64,000 bases of DNA from Druceiella hillmani (GCA_039881145.1 JAYKKI010000038.1:5940501-6004500); one strand, 5' to 3'. Shown: positions 24,426-36,151, counted from the stretch's first letter. Program-made: numbers and translations. The notes: a model not told the origin generated them from the sequence alone.

Positions 24426-25038
24426 GACGGGCACAGGCGCTACGATTTGGACGGTGGGCGTAAAATATGAACGATACGGCCACGTCGAAATAACAATGAG
24501 TGACAGGACTGGATGTATAACTGAATTGGCGTATATTTCAATTAATTTTGACAAAAGCAGCCAAAGGACCGGCGAAAGAAAAGTCTACGCGGGCTGGCGG
24601 CGATCGGCGAAGGCGATCAGCACGCCACTGCCGCGACGGTCTGCGCGGCTAGTGGTGGTCACCCGCTGCACGGACGTGAACGTGTACCAGGAACGTAAGG
24701 CCCTAAGCGTCGCGCGGGGCGCAAGTCATTATGGCGCTCGTGTCCGCGGTGTGACCACTGCGACGTCCAGCCGCGCAGGCGCCGCGCTGTGCGCTGACCT
24801 CCGCCGACTACCACTAATCTATTTACGAATCGGCCATGTGGGCGTCGTGGGCCGCCGTACCGTCCTTCGTCTCTCAGCTGATAGTTCGCTGCAATACTTT
24901 TCTGACCTCATTCTTTCCGATGGCCGAGAAGATATTAGTAAACGAATGGCTGATAATGAATATCGTTTTATTATCGAGCGACCCAAACAGCCCGCCCCAG
25001 TTGACAAGCTATACTGTTACTCTTTAAGAGTCGTATAA
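24421..25038 (+). other. CpG-rich region with 205-codon open frame of unknown meaning
   Basis: GC- and CpG-rich stretch immediately upstream of RSPH3, in the divergent direction. It is open for about 205 codons on the plus strand, starting at a GTG. The translation is rich in Arg, Val and Ala and shows no domain I recognise. High GC alone makes stops rare, so this may be chance openness in a promoter or CpG island, or a 5' exon of a divergent transcript. I do not call it a protein gene. Confidence 0.3.
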
Positions 25039-26186
25039 AAAGTACGAATTTGACAAAATAGCTGCGTTTGCTGCTTCAAATTTAATGATATCTCTTTAAT
25101 TATATAGAGTTAGTTACATCACGACATAATTGGTCACATTTTGGAAGAATAAATGTACAGTAAAATAATTGATATAAAAAATAGGTTACCAAATCCTTGA
25201 CTTCAAGCAATTTTGATAGAAAATGATGCGTTCTTTTCGTTTAGCGATCTCATAATCTTTAATTTTTTATAATGTCATATATAATTCAAACGTGAAAAAA
25301 CATTAATTTCGAAAAGGAACTCACTTTTTATTAATACCAGGTAATAAAATACAGCCACTGGCGAATTAATAGCCCAAATCTGCTACTGCATTACTGAATT
25401 TAAGACGAGATTGTAATTAAGTAGCGAAAACATTACATTGTCAGTAACTCCTTTGGTTCTATTGAACAAGTTCTCCTGAACTAATTTTAAACATCTAATT
25501 AATCTGCAAAAAGCATCATTCTAGTATGTTATTTGGGAATAACGCTTAAAGTTTGTTTCCTCAAAACATTAAACTGAAAAATGAAACAAATTCTCTTTAG
25601 ACTATCATTTTAGTAAAAAAAACATTTGAAATGTAATGGATTGGGATATAGTGTATATTTAAAAAGTACAAATTTAAATATTTTAATATGGTACAATCCT
25701 TTTGTTTTAGTTACTCTTGCTTTTTAGGTACCATCAAACAATTTTAACGTTATAATTCGAATGGGTACTGATTTAAAGAGGGGGGTCAATAGGTATAGAA
25801 ATGGTTCGTTTAAATAGTGCACGGTGTGAATGTAGCTAATTCGTTTAGAACTTGTCCGGCGCAGCCACGTTCTTCAATTTAATACTGATAATCGTCATTT
25901 TTGTCGTAAAGCATCTTGACCTTGCATATTTTTTCCATATAATTATTTTCCGATACTGTAATGACCATTAAAGTTTGATACATATGATTACTCTATTACA
26001 CATAACTTAGATGATCGGAAGATGTACTTAATGTAATAGGTACGTTTTATTTATGATTTCAAAAAAGACATATTACAAAAAAGAAAGTATTATATAATTG
26101 TTTAATACTGTTACTTCTTTTATAAAAAACATTCAGATTTCAAATATAATGTTTATTTTATAATGATATTTTACGGTTTAATTTTA
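25039..26186. other. Intergenic, no gene seen
   Basis: AT-rich, beyond the RSPH3 5' flank. Nothing recognisable on either strand. Confidence 0.45.
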
Positions 26187-26350
26187 CTAGCTGTGCCCCA
26201 CGGTTTCAGTCGCATGCATTTCGGGATAAGAAAAGTTATTAGACCTTTTTTCTCTCATATGTTGCTCTTAGATATAAATTATTACCATATCAAATTTTAT
26301 GAAATTCCGCCCAGTAGATTTTGTGCGTGATTGGCAAACAAATTAACAGA
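26187..26350 (+). repeat. Lepidopteran dispersed repeat fragment
   Basis: Begins ACTAGCTGTGCCCCACGGTT and runs through CAAATTTTATGAAATTCCG to CAAATTAACAGACAGACCGG. This resembles the common moth and butterfly repeat CTAGCTGTGCCCCGCGAC, which has an AAATTTCATCAAAATCCGTT-like centre. Classification (SINE, RTE-like or other) is uncertain. Confidence 0.6.
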
Positions 26351-29011
26351 CAGACCGGCAAAAATGCTAGAAACAGGTTTTCTAACTTCTATTATCATTC
26401 TTTATACTAAATCAATCACTCTTTAAAATATTTTTCATGTACAGAATTCACTCTTAAATTTTATTAATAGTATAGATTACCGGAACGAAACTCGCATAAA
26501 AATGTCTTTAATTTTAATTAGTTACTTGCTTAACTTTTATAAATTACAAAATGTCATTAAGCAAGTGTGCCTGCAGATGAGTTACTGATGAGCTCGAATA
26601 ATCACTGATGAGTTTGAATACTAAGTATACTCGTATAAACTTTGTGTAGCGGTAAAAACTGGTTTTACCAGTGCGTCACTTGCTCTTTCATATATATATA
26701 AGATTTCTTTTGGGGAAATTCTTAGTTAAACTCAAGTACTTATTTGTATCGATGTCGACTTTGATATAGCACACTACTATAAAAACGATTTCTTCTTTAA
26801 GATATTCGCATTTGCATTGTGTACAGAGCATACAAGTACATTTTTAGGGTTCTTTCGAAACGAAAATCTCCATTAGCTAAGACTTCTTCGCATTATAAAT
26901 TATTTAAAAAAAAAAAAGAAATAACTTGTATATTTGTTTTTTGACAGGGAACCCTATCTTACACGCTCTGAACACGAGCGAAGCCAAAAGTGTAAGTACC
27001 GGCGATCGCTTGCCATTCAGTCTCTCGCAGACCGAGCACCACGCCGCATATGTCTATTGATAGAGGACAGATGTGCAATCACCTGAAGCAAAATTAAAAT
27101 CATATCCGGTGGTGATGTCATAAGTCATGAGTCACCGCGTATGAGTATTTTTTTGTACAAAAATTTCTTGCGAAACAATTTTTAATCGCTTATAATTTGT
27201 AACAAATTTTGATACAGTTCTAAGTAACGTGTCGTTGCATAGTGCCTGAAATAGTGAATCTTGTGATAGAAACAATTTATAAACATTTCGTTCCTTTGGA
27301 AATAACGAGCCGCTGAAGTTTGGTAAGCAGCAATGACGCGCACAAAATCAAAGAATGTGAAGCGGGATGCAAGTTAAACACAAAGAGGCTTCGATTAAGC
27401 TAAAGATCATTGAAATCGGATAATGTGAACCCAGCCAATTTGTCCACGATGAAAATTTTAAGCCACGCCCCAGTACAAGTGGAGTGACGTTATCTTCGAC
27501 TCGTATAACAATAGTGAATAGTGAACGAATCATTTTATTAGGAACGTTTCTCAATTGGGAGCAACTTGTCTAGATCTTACTTTCGTGCGAAATACGAATC
27601 CCGTAATAATGGCATATGTTAGTTACTTTAGTTACCATAGACCGATAGTTCATAAGTTAACGATGTAAAGAGAAAAAAAATGAGAAATAAATATATTGAA
27701 TAATGGAAAATGTGTTTCGTTTATTGTCATAAAGTAAAATTGTGTCATGAAATTCCCTCGTGTATAAAGAGAAGGGTTCCCTAGAGAACTCCTGCACGAC
27801 CAGCCCCCGCTCACGCTCAATTTTTTTTCATTGAATTTGTAACTTTTACGGATTCCTGAGTAGGTACAAGAAGATAAACAATAAGACGATAACAATAAAT
27901 AAAATTGAATTACTCCTCATCCCATTACCGAGACACACTATTTCAACCTTAACTAAGGGGTTAAATGTCATGCAGTGTATGCACGCTGGGTGTTGCGTGG
28001 CACCATAAAAGCGATACGATGCGACGCGAAGGCGGCGATTATAATAAAATAAAATAAACCCCTTATAGGCATTTGAATATTAAGCGATACGGTTATTACT
28101 TTATAGAAAGTATTATCGATATATTGATAATCCAATATTATTCTTAAGTTGTTTCGCAAACTTTCTGTTTATTATAATAAAACGACTTAAATTTATAATT
28201 ATGATTATGAAAATGCCATACAAAAGAAATATTTTTTAATGGAATACAAATTATATGTCGGCGACAATTTTCTAAACTATTTTTGTTATATATTTTGAAA
28301 AGAAATTGGAAAAAAACAAGAATTAACAGTTAGTCAAGAAACTTGTCCTTTAAAAAAGTGACAAATGTTGAATAACAAAAATCGGGTAACTAAAAGCGGA
28401 ATTAGCTGACTAAAGATGATTAAATGATTATACGCGATGAGGGTCGTCGCTTTTCTTTGAACGAAACATAGGACTTAACAGCTTAAAATATTAGTTCTTT
28501 TTGAGAAAATGAGGAAAAATACCATGGAGTTTTATGTTCCATTTATTTTTCCATACATATTTGGCGTTAGTTTTTGCCTTAGCAAGAAGTTATAAGTTAA
28601 AAAAAAACTATTTCATTTTACATGTTAATATAAATTAACAATTATAGTGCCTTTATATAAGTTTTATCTTTTCTACTCTCCGTTTTAATTGCACCATCGC
28701 AAACAATTATTTCTAGAATACGGATGTTGCAAAATTAGAGAGAAGGGGGTGGCAGTTTTTTTAAACATTATGTAAATCATAATCAGTGATTCAGGAGTGC
28801 AATTGCTATTTCTTAGAGGAACTTTTAGCATTAAACTTTATTTATATATTGAATTATTTAATTTACCAGTATCGTTTCTCAAAATAAGTCATAACTGTGT
28901 AAAACGTGAGTACTAGCTCTGCAGCAGTTAATAAATTGTTAGAATCAGGCAGGGATGAACAAGAAGATCTACTTGAATGCAAACTCATAGGAGAAACCAA
29001 GAAACTGTTGC

Positions 29012-29012
<1 letters not shown>
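26351..29012. other. Intergenic, no gene seen
   Basis: AT-rich with small GC-richer patches at 26940-27080 and 27960-28040. No coding frame has family similarity. A 48-base segment bounded by AG and GTAAGT at 26948-26995 was considered as an exon and rejected. Confidence 0.4.

Positions 29013-29104
<92 letters not shown>
29013..29104. repeat. (AT)n microsatellite, 92 bp
   Basis: Dinucleotide run interrupted once by a C at about 29044. It produces the spurious Tyr-Ile reading frame. Confidence 0.97.
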
Positions 29105-29106
<2 letters not shown>

Positions 29107-29390
29107 TCTTTAATATAATTTATAGTCGGATCACCATTCACTATTAAAATTTCGAAGATTTCTCTTCATACTTTGTTTTGAGCATATTAGGCGTAATATA
29201 TTCGTTATTTTCCACAGTTTATTTTTATTAGATTCGTTATTTACAATTTCACCTTTTATCAATAAAAAAATAAAAACAAAAATAAATTATGCCATGGAAA
29301 TCAAAACAAAAATATATTCTCCAACAGTTACGTATAATATAGAAGGTTAAACGTGTTTGCTCTCCAAAATTCCTCCATACGATAACATTT

Positions 29391-29697
29391 AGGTACATTC
29401 GTATCTTTTAGTCTGTAATTAAGTCTAGAAAAGTTAATTTTTCACCTTCATATCAGCAGTTATGCTAGTGCAATAGCACGACAATTTAATTAACGATATA
29501 AATACAGTATTCTGCGTGCCATGTTTGTTCTCTATAATGTACGGTACAATAGACTTAGATACAGTATAGGTACATTCGTATAACGAAATTATTACGTTTT
29601 GTTTATTTTAGCATGCAATTAAGTATAGAAAAGTTAAATTTTTTGGCACATTCGTATCAGCAGCTATGGTAATTAATTATCGATAGAAATATAGTAT
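29391..29697. repeat. Diverged tandem repeat, about 177-bp period
   Basis: AGGTACATTCGTAT starts at 29391 and again at 29568; both are followed by a T-rich stretch, then AATTAAGT.TAGAAAAGTTAA, then ATCAGCAG.TATG. The copies are clearly related but diverged. A third partial piece near 29915 (TGCGTGCTATATTTGTTCTC) matches 29512-29531. Confidence 0.6.
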
Positions 29698-29698
29698 G

Positions 29699-29909
29699 TC
29701 TTATGGATTCCATTGCTCTATTTTTGGTAAAACTGTTCCCAAAATTTTCCAACTTGATTTAAGGCGCTTGCGTACTTGATGCGAAGGAATAAAATTTTTA
29801 AACAGATTTCAATCAGCACGGATAGTACCTATATATCAACGTAAGCTATAGACCAACTCATACAAAAATTAAAAATTAATAACATCATTTATTAAAAAGC
29901 CTTGGGTAT
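29699..29909. repeat. Direct repeat left of the Helitron
   Basis: About 210 bases closely matching 35917-36151, including GGCGCTTGCGTACTTGATGC, CAGATTTCAATCAGCACGGA and CATCATTTATTAAAAAGCCT. The Helitron relic lies between the two copies. The right copy carries an extra 23-base palindrome-forming insert. Confidence 0.85.
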
Positions 29910-30350
29910 CTGCGTGCTATATTTGTTCTCAATAATATATACAGCACAACTGACTGAAATACAGTACAATACTATTATTTTGCACGGGTGCCAACCCTAG
30001 ATGTGATGCCCTAAATGCCAATTTTATTAATACGTTGGAATAGCATAAGGTACGTTTGTTTAAATGAACGGCACGATTTCTAACGAAACACTTTTGTACG
30101 GCCAGTCATTACTTTTTTATTTTCGGAAATTTCACCAAAAATATTGTCATAAAAATTTAAGTTCTTCTTTAAAAATATCTTTTATTCACTACCAGCTGGG
30201 ATACCGGGCTTCGTTCAGAGAGCTGATATGAGTTTGTGCCGTAGCTGGAATAAAAGGATAAACTTTAAAATATAAGAGGTAAACATTTTTTATTGAAAAC
30301 ATGTTCTAACTATTTACAATACTTGTTTATAAACAGCATTTTTCATTTTG

Positions 30351-33300
30351 TTATCCGGGGTATATTTGTACAAAATTTTTCGAATTTTCTATTCGAGAGC
30401 AAGCTACGTATAGTTGATCGTGAGAGAGTCGGGATTCTTTGAGATTGATGCCGCAATGTTTTAAAGTTTGTCCTTGGGCTTTGTTAATTGTAAAACTGTA
30501 GGCTAATTCGATTGGAAATTGCAGTGTTTTAAATCGCAGTTCTGGCAGTTCAGTAGAGATCAGTGGTATTCTGGTGATAAATACTGTGTGTACTTTGTCC
30601 TTTCCAGTCATAAGTTGGGCTTTGATGATGTTATTAGATAGCTGTTTGACGATCATCCTTGTTCCATTATATAATTTTGATAAGTTGAGATTTCTGAGTA
30701 GTATGATCGGAGATCCAATTTTCAGTCGAACCAGTGTAATGGCATTCCTGGTATTTACAAAAAGTTTAAAAATTCTGTAGGGAAGTTGACACTTTCCGCA
30801 ACGTTTACCATCGTGTCGATCGATTTGTATATTCTCTCTTCACCGGGAATTTTTTTTTGAATATTAAAGTTGATATCATCGATAATATTATTTTTAGTTG
30901 CCAAAATTGCCCTCTGAAATAGCCACTCCGTATTGGTATAGTCGTGAATAATGTTTGTATAAATTTGGTCGATGAGTTTGTTCTCAGTAGTAGCAATGTT
31001 GCAGAAATCATTGTTCAGTTCAATGACGCCGATCGTCTGGTCAGTAGGATATGTGCCTTCGCCTATTTGTAAAAGTTTTTAGCAAAATGTGCTGTTGTTT
31101 TGTCTGTCGGTAGTTCAACTCTCACATTTTTTGTTAGTCGCAGTATATGTTGTATGACCAGAGATGTGATTTTTTAAGCGTGAATTGATTTCGTTTGATG
31201 GTGTTGACTTGGGGATAACTGGAAGTATTTGTCGAAAATCTCCTGAGAGTATAAGTAGAGCTCCTCCCATCAATTCAGAGTAGAGCTCTTCCCATTTCCT
31301 CGCAACTCTTGTAATGTTCTGTCCATGGCTTTGAATGATTTTTTATGTGCCATTGTGCATTCGTCCTAGAAGATAATTTTAGCTTGTTTTAGAAAATCAC
31401 GCCGTCCGGATGTTCTTGACATTTTACATACTGGGAATTGTTCTTCGGCTATATTCAGATAGGGCGGAAATATATAGAGCGGATTGGGCAGTTCGTCCTC
31501 CTTCCATAAATGTGGCGGCAATGCCGTATGATGCCATTACAAGTGCGATGTGTTGTTTAGCACGTATTTCTGCCAACAATAGATTTATTAGAAACGTAGA
31601 TTTTCCAGTTCTGCTTGGTTAATCCAAGTTTTTAACTTAACTTTTTTATTATCATTGAGTAGTGGTTTGTTGTGAGCAATGTATTGAAGTAGTTCGTTGA
31701 TGTTGTAAGTTTTTCCTTTTTATTTAGAAGTTTAGTACACTGAAAGCATCTTGTCGTGGTGCATCCATCCCAAGTAGTTCTAAGGTTTGTTTTTTTTAGT
31801 GCTCAACATTTATGTTCTATGAGAATGAGAGTTTCATTGAAGATGTCATCGTTGAATTCCATGGCCAGTTCTGGATGAGCTTCTGGGATTTGATACAGTA
31901 TGTCATCACTCATACTCTCTTTGAAGGAGTCCCATAACTGTATTAGATTCTATGGGTCACATGTTGCTGGTATTATGGCCAATAAGTCTCTGATTTGTTC
32001 AGCCGAGACTGTGAGTGAGGTTTCTTGTAGTGTTAATTCCCAGTGGTTGTCTTTTCCAGTAGTTCTAAGCGTTGATATGCTTCTCTGTATGTCTGGCATA
32101 GGTAACCGTCAACAGTCTTGAGATCTGTGAAACTTGTTGGTCCTCGTATTTGGTGTCCGTGATTTGGAGTTAGAAACATTCGGCATTGTTCGGATGTACG
32201 GTGTATATTCGGCATAGTGCGTTAGTTTTTATGATTCCTGGATGATCCTCTATTGGAATTTCTTGTTTTCATCGTTGAAAGATTTTTTTATTTGTGTTCC
32301 ACGTATAATATTTAGGGACGTCAACATATAGTAATATTTTCGCGAATGGATCAATTTGGCACAGTTGGAAAAAAGCTGTTAATGTTCTGTTCTTTGGTGG
32401 GTCGCTTGCAATTTTTCTGGCTTTGTCTTTTGTGAAGTAAACTCTCTGTCCATTCTTCAAATGTATTGCTAGATGTTGTACAGTTGGTTCGTGATCGTGT
32501 ATGGGAAAACCGAAAATCCGCCACGCTTCTTCGTTACTGTTGATGTATCTTTCCATTTGGTAAATGAGGATCTCGTCGTTTGTTTTATTGTTCGCTGTCT
32601 TTGGCTATTTGAAATATTGCCATGTCACTGCTTTTGTTCACATACTTACAGATATATTAAATGGATTTCACTGAATTGCAGTATTGCACGTTCAAGTGTG
32701 CTTGGAACATTTTGGAAAGTGGTAATATGGTACTACCCAATGATTATCTATTTCCAGTTCGTCTCTGGCTCGTATTCGTATTTTTGCTGTGAAGCCACTT
32801 TTTTTGGGTGATCGTCTTTTGTATATGGGATAGTCATCAGCTCCGGTTTGTGTGTAGTCCAAATATGATTTTGGGTATTTTTTGTACATTTTCTTTTGTA
32901 CCTTTACACATACATGGCGAATTGGAGTTTAATGATCCGCGTGGTCGTTGAATCATGTTTTTCACTATGTCGTACAGCTCCGGATCTTCTTGTGGATAAG
33001 AATATTTAGCTTGGACGATTTTGTCGATATCCATGAGATGCATTCTGTCGTGTAGCCATATGAGATTGTCCGAGTGAGGCAGTCCTCATTTTTGCCATTC
33101 GATTGTGTACATCCAGCATCTAACGGTTCCAAATATGTGGTATTTTGTGATGACTTTGATAAATTTCATCTGTGTTTGTCGAAAAACTCGGGTTATTATG
33201 TCGTGTTGATCCTTGGGGGCTTATGCGTATCTTAGTTGTTCTTTGATTTCTAGCCACGATGACTTACATGTCAATATTATGAAGAGGTCAGGTCGTTTAT

Positions 33301-34740
33301 ATTTTCTTACGTAGGTCGTGGCATCCTGAGTGTATTCGTATATGCGTCTAGGACTTCCTGTGTAAGATGCGGGTAAGATTACCATTGTTTCAAAATCGTC
33401 AATGTTTTCGTCATTTATGATGGCGTCTCGAAGGTGGCTCTTCTGTGCGTAGTTTCTTGAGATTCAGTTTTATGTAAAGCATGCGTTTGCTTTACGGTTC
33501 TATTTTTGCATATATATCTACCAGGAATTGTTGGAATAAACGGCGAGTGGTGAGAAGGTTGATTGTATGTTTCATTATCTCTGATCATTTAGCGGTAAGC
33601 ATATAACTCCTGGGAAGTTACTTTTTTTTTGTTTATACGCCTGTTTCAGGTTGGATTTCTATCACATTAAAATGGTATCCGTCCTCTCCGTGCAGAAATT
33701 TTAATGGATATTGGAGGGCATCATATGAACGGAGTGTTTCTACAGTGCGTTGTAGTCGTTCTCTTCTTCGTTGTACAAGTATGTCACGGATTGTGTTTCA
33801 CGGTATTGCCCACAATTACGATGCCGACTTCGCCTATCTGAGGTGTTTCCAGGTTCGTGTTTTCCAGGTGGTCTCTTGTCGGCTCCAGTTATTACTTTAT
33901 AGTTATCAGAAATAATTCGGACTAGTGCTGTTTTGAATATGTGAATAAGTTGATTGTATTTGTGTAAGGACCTCTGTACATCTTGGGTAATTTTTATCTC
34001 AATCCACTTATATTTGTGCACTGTTGATCAATTTATATTTCTTTATTTCCGATGAAACATACTTGCAGAAATGTATAGTCTTCGTTGGGTAGTGGTAGTA
34101 ACGATCTCATTTTGTGATAAATTTGCCCTTGGATGGAAAAAGTATTATCTATTTCATCTCTGTTAGTGAAAACCTAAGTGAAAATCTAAGTGAAATCGAA
34201 AGAAGTCATTTGGAAGCCGGTGTTGTACGCTTTTATATTTTGAAGTAAGTGTCTTGATTCTGGTGTTTTCCCGGTCATCTAATGTAGAAATTCCTGCGTA
34301 GGTGGAATTTTTGCTTGGTGTTTCTCTACGGAATTTTTTTGCATTGCGAAATTGGCAGATATTATCCAATTTTCCGATTACGACGTGTTTGTGCTTGTTA
34401 TATTCTTTCGTCGCGTCATAGTGGAATGCTTTCAGTTGTTAGGTTGTACCGCGTACTTGTCCTCGTCTGCGCTTCTCGTAGGGTGATCTTTTCATGGGTG
34501 GCATATGTTCGTATTCTTTTATTATAATATTGTATCGCAATTCTTGATTCTTTAATGCGTTCATTTCGTTATTCTTTGGTTTCTCTTTTTCTAGAGATGC
34601 TCATTCTCGTTCGTTTGGAAACGTGCTTCGCGCTCGACTCTTTCGTTTTTTCGCTGTTCTTTTTGTTTTCGCCGTTTTGCTTCAGAACTGGCAAGTTTTC
34701 CTCAAATACACTAAGTACAATTTAAACATTTTTTCACATT
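30351..34740 (-). pseudogene. Helitron Rep-helicase (RepHel), broken
   Basis: Read from high to low coordinates across many stops and frameshifts. N-terminal segment: HKHVVIGKLDNICQFRNAKK then FRRETPS near 34330-34410, a standard Helitron start region. Rep region at 33050-33400: PASYTGSPRRIYEYTQDATT, RPDLFIILTC and, after a stop, GLPHSDNLIWL where family members have PHAH. Two-tyrosine motif YICKY at 32642-32656, with a stop three codons before. Then WRIFGFPIHDHEP and AFFQLCQIDPFAKILLYVDV (32300-32540). Pif1-type helicase: Walker A PSRTGKSTFLIN at 31580-31618, GDFRQILPV near 31215-31242, and the C-terminal INKAQGQTLKHCGI and YVACSRIENS (30370-30500). Function in life: nicking, strand transfer and unwinding in rolling-circle transposition. 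This copy is inactive. Confidence 0.93.
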
Positions 34741-34822
34741 TTATTTTTATTTACGTAACTATATCACTTTGATTATTCACATTCCACTGTTTGTTTTTAT
34801 TCACTCACTGCACTTCACTGAT

Positions 34823-34868
34823 AAAAAACTGACGTTTGAGCCCATGACGGATCTTGCTTTATATATCT
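34823..34868 (-). promoter_or_regulatory. Core promoter of the Helitron: TATA box and initiator
   Basis: On the minus strand ATATATAAAGC (complement of 34856-34866) is a strong TATA box. About 28-35 bases downstream is TCAGTT (complement of 34827-34832), the arthropod initiator hexamer. A 5' leader of about 100 bases runs from there to the first Rep-helicase sequence. Spacing fits arthropod core promoters. Confidence 0.75.
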
Positions 34869-34933
34869 CTACCAATGGGTAGCCACACCCATACAAAAAG
34901 TTTGGAAATTTTGAATTTTGAAACAAAGGTTTG

Positions 34934-35086
34934 GAATGTTTCACATTGTTCGTGAACATTCTACAACATTCGAAAATGTTCTGAAACGTTCCATAATGAT
35001 GTGGGATGTTCCCAAACGTTCCAGACTATTCCCAAACATTTCACAACGTTCCAGAATGTTCCGAGATATTCTGGAATGTTGTGGAA
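34934..35086. promoter_or_regulatory. Heat-shock-element array, 31 pentamer slots in one register
   Basis: Every fifth base position from 34934 starts a slot. Exact TTC falls at 34949, 34959, 34969, 34979, 34989, 35009, 35019, 35029, 35049, 35059 and 35069. Exact GAA falls at 34934, 34954, 35054, 35074 and 35084. Other slots are mostly one or two mismatches off (TTT, AAA, AGA, GGA, CAA). Perfect three-box heat shock elements are TTCGTGAACATTC at 34949 and TTCCAGAATGTTC at 35049. Heat shock factor trimers bind alternating GAA/TTC pentamers. The array lies about 70 bases above the Helitron TATA box. Confidence 0.8.
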
Positions 35087-35102
35087 TGCTATAAATACTC
35101 GA

Positions 35103-35135
35103 GAATGCTCTGGACTGTTCTAGAAATTTCTAGAG
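35103..35135. promoter_or_regulatory. Second heat-shock-element block
   Basis: Seven consecutive pentamers in a second register, starting GAATG at 35103 and centred on TTCTAGAAATTTCTAGAG at 35118. The centre is a perfect alternating four-box element, except for the last GAG. It lies further upstream of the Helitron promoter than the 153-bp array. Confidence 0.78.
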
Positions 35136-35588
35136 CGTGAAACTTCCAGCCCTTAAGCACGCCTTTCAGGTAAAACGGGAATTTTCTTCATGGATGGGGG
35201 ATAGAGGGCTACCACCCATATAACTCCCTTGTTCGTACCGGGACTCATTTCTGAGTTTTAGCGGCACGCACATTGTACACTTACTTTTATAAAATATATT
35301 GATTGTTACAGAACTTGAACGCGGAGGACAGTTTTCGGATTTTATTACTTTGATAGCCAAAATTAGGCAAATACAAATTTCTAGTGGTTTTATAGTATAT
35401 ATATATATAGAATTTAGTTTTTCCATTATTGATATCTTAAACACTAAAATGTGTCAAATTTTAAGGTTCTAGCTTTTCTGGGACTGACCTATTAGTTTTA
35501 ATGATCTATCAATGAGTAAGTGAGGAAGCTACGAAATTGATAATTTGTTATGTCAAATATCACGGAAAGTGCTATAGATACAATTTAT

Positions 35589-35970
35589 AACTTATAATAA
35601 ACAAATATTGACCTTTTCACATGCTAAAAGTCAGATTTCGAACATTGACTGTAGCTGGGTTATTTAGTGTCAAAATTACAAAAAAACGCTGGCGACGTCT
35701 TGATTTATGGACAAATGACTGTCTGTTGTCTTATAGAATTCGTTGCTCTATTTTTGATAAAAGTGTTCCCAAAAATTGTAACTTATAATAAACAAAAATT
35801 GTCCTTTTCACATGCTAAAAGTCAGATTTCGAACATTGACTGTAGCTGAGTTATTTAGTGTCAAAATAACAAGAAAACGCTGGCGACGTCTTGATTTATG
35901 GACAAATGACTGACTGTTGTCTTATGGAATCCGTTGCTCTATTTTCGATAAAAGTGTTCCCAAAATTATC
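35589..35970. repeat. 191-bp tandem duplication
   Basis: AACTTATAATAAACAAA starts at 35589 and at 35780. Each copy continues through AAGTCAGATTTCGAACATTG and AACGCTGGCGACGTCTTGAT to GTGTTCCCAAAA. The second copy runs directly into the direct repeat at 35917. Confidence 0.92.
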
Positions 35971-36151
35971 CAACATAATTTAAGGCGCTTGCGTGCTTGA
36001 TGCGAAGGAATAAAATTTTTGATTTCGCCGAAATCAAAATTTTAAACAGATTTCAATCAGCACGGATAGTACCTATATATCAACGTAAGCTATAGACCAA
36101 CCCATACAAAAATTAAAAATTAATAACATCATTTATTAAAAAGCCTTCGGT
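35917..36151. repeat. Direct repeat right of the Helitron
   Basis: Second copy of the repeat at 29699-29909. It contains an extra GATTTCGCCGAAATCAAAAT insert that forms a short palindrome (GATTTCG/CGAAATC). The two copies are in direct orientation and more than 6 kb apart. Confidence 0.85.

Larger units (their letters stand above)
30182..35180 (-). mobile_element. Autonomous Helitron relic, about 5 kb
   Basis: Minus-strand rolling-circle transposon recognised from its Rep-helicase gene (30351-34740), with its own upstream promoter region (34823-35136). Ends are tentative. At the 3' side the minus-strand phrase CCCAGCTGG followed by T near 30195 fits a CTRR terminus, but I see no strong subterminal hairpin. 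The 5' end is probably near 35180-35200. It lies between related direct repeats at 29699 and 35917, which are outside the element itself. Confidence 0.8.

Noticed and set aside
26948..26995. 48-base candidate exon between TTTTTTGACAG and GTAAGTACC
   Set aside because: Good splice signals and two open frames, but too short to test, no partner exon found and no family similarity.
28906..29118. Short frame (starting STSSAAVNKLLESGRDEQED) running into an AT microsatellite
   Set aside because: Starts at GTG; the first part is not recognised and the rest is dinucleotide repeat. Could be an exon, but no support.
31410..34527. Plus-strand open frames across the Helitron
   Set aside because: Antisense shadows of the Rep-helicase gene, which has clear motifs on the minus strand.
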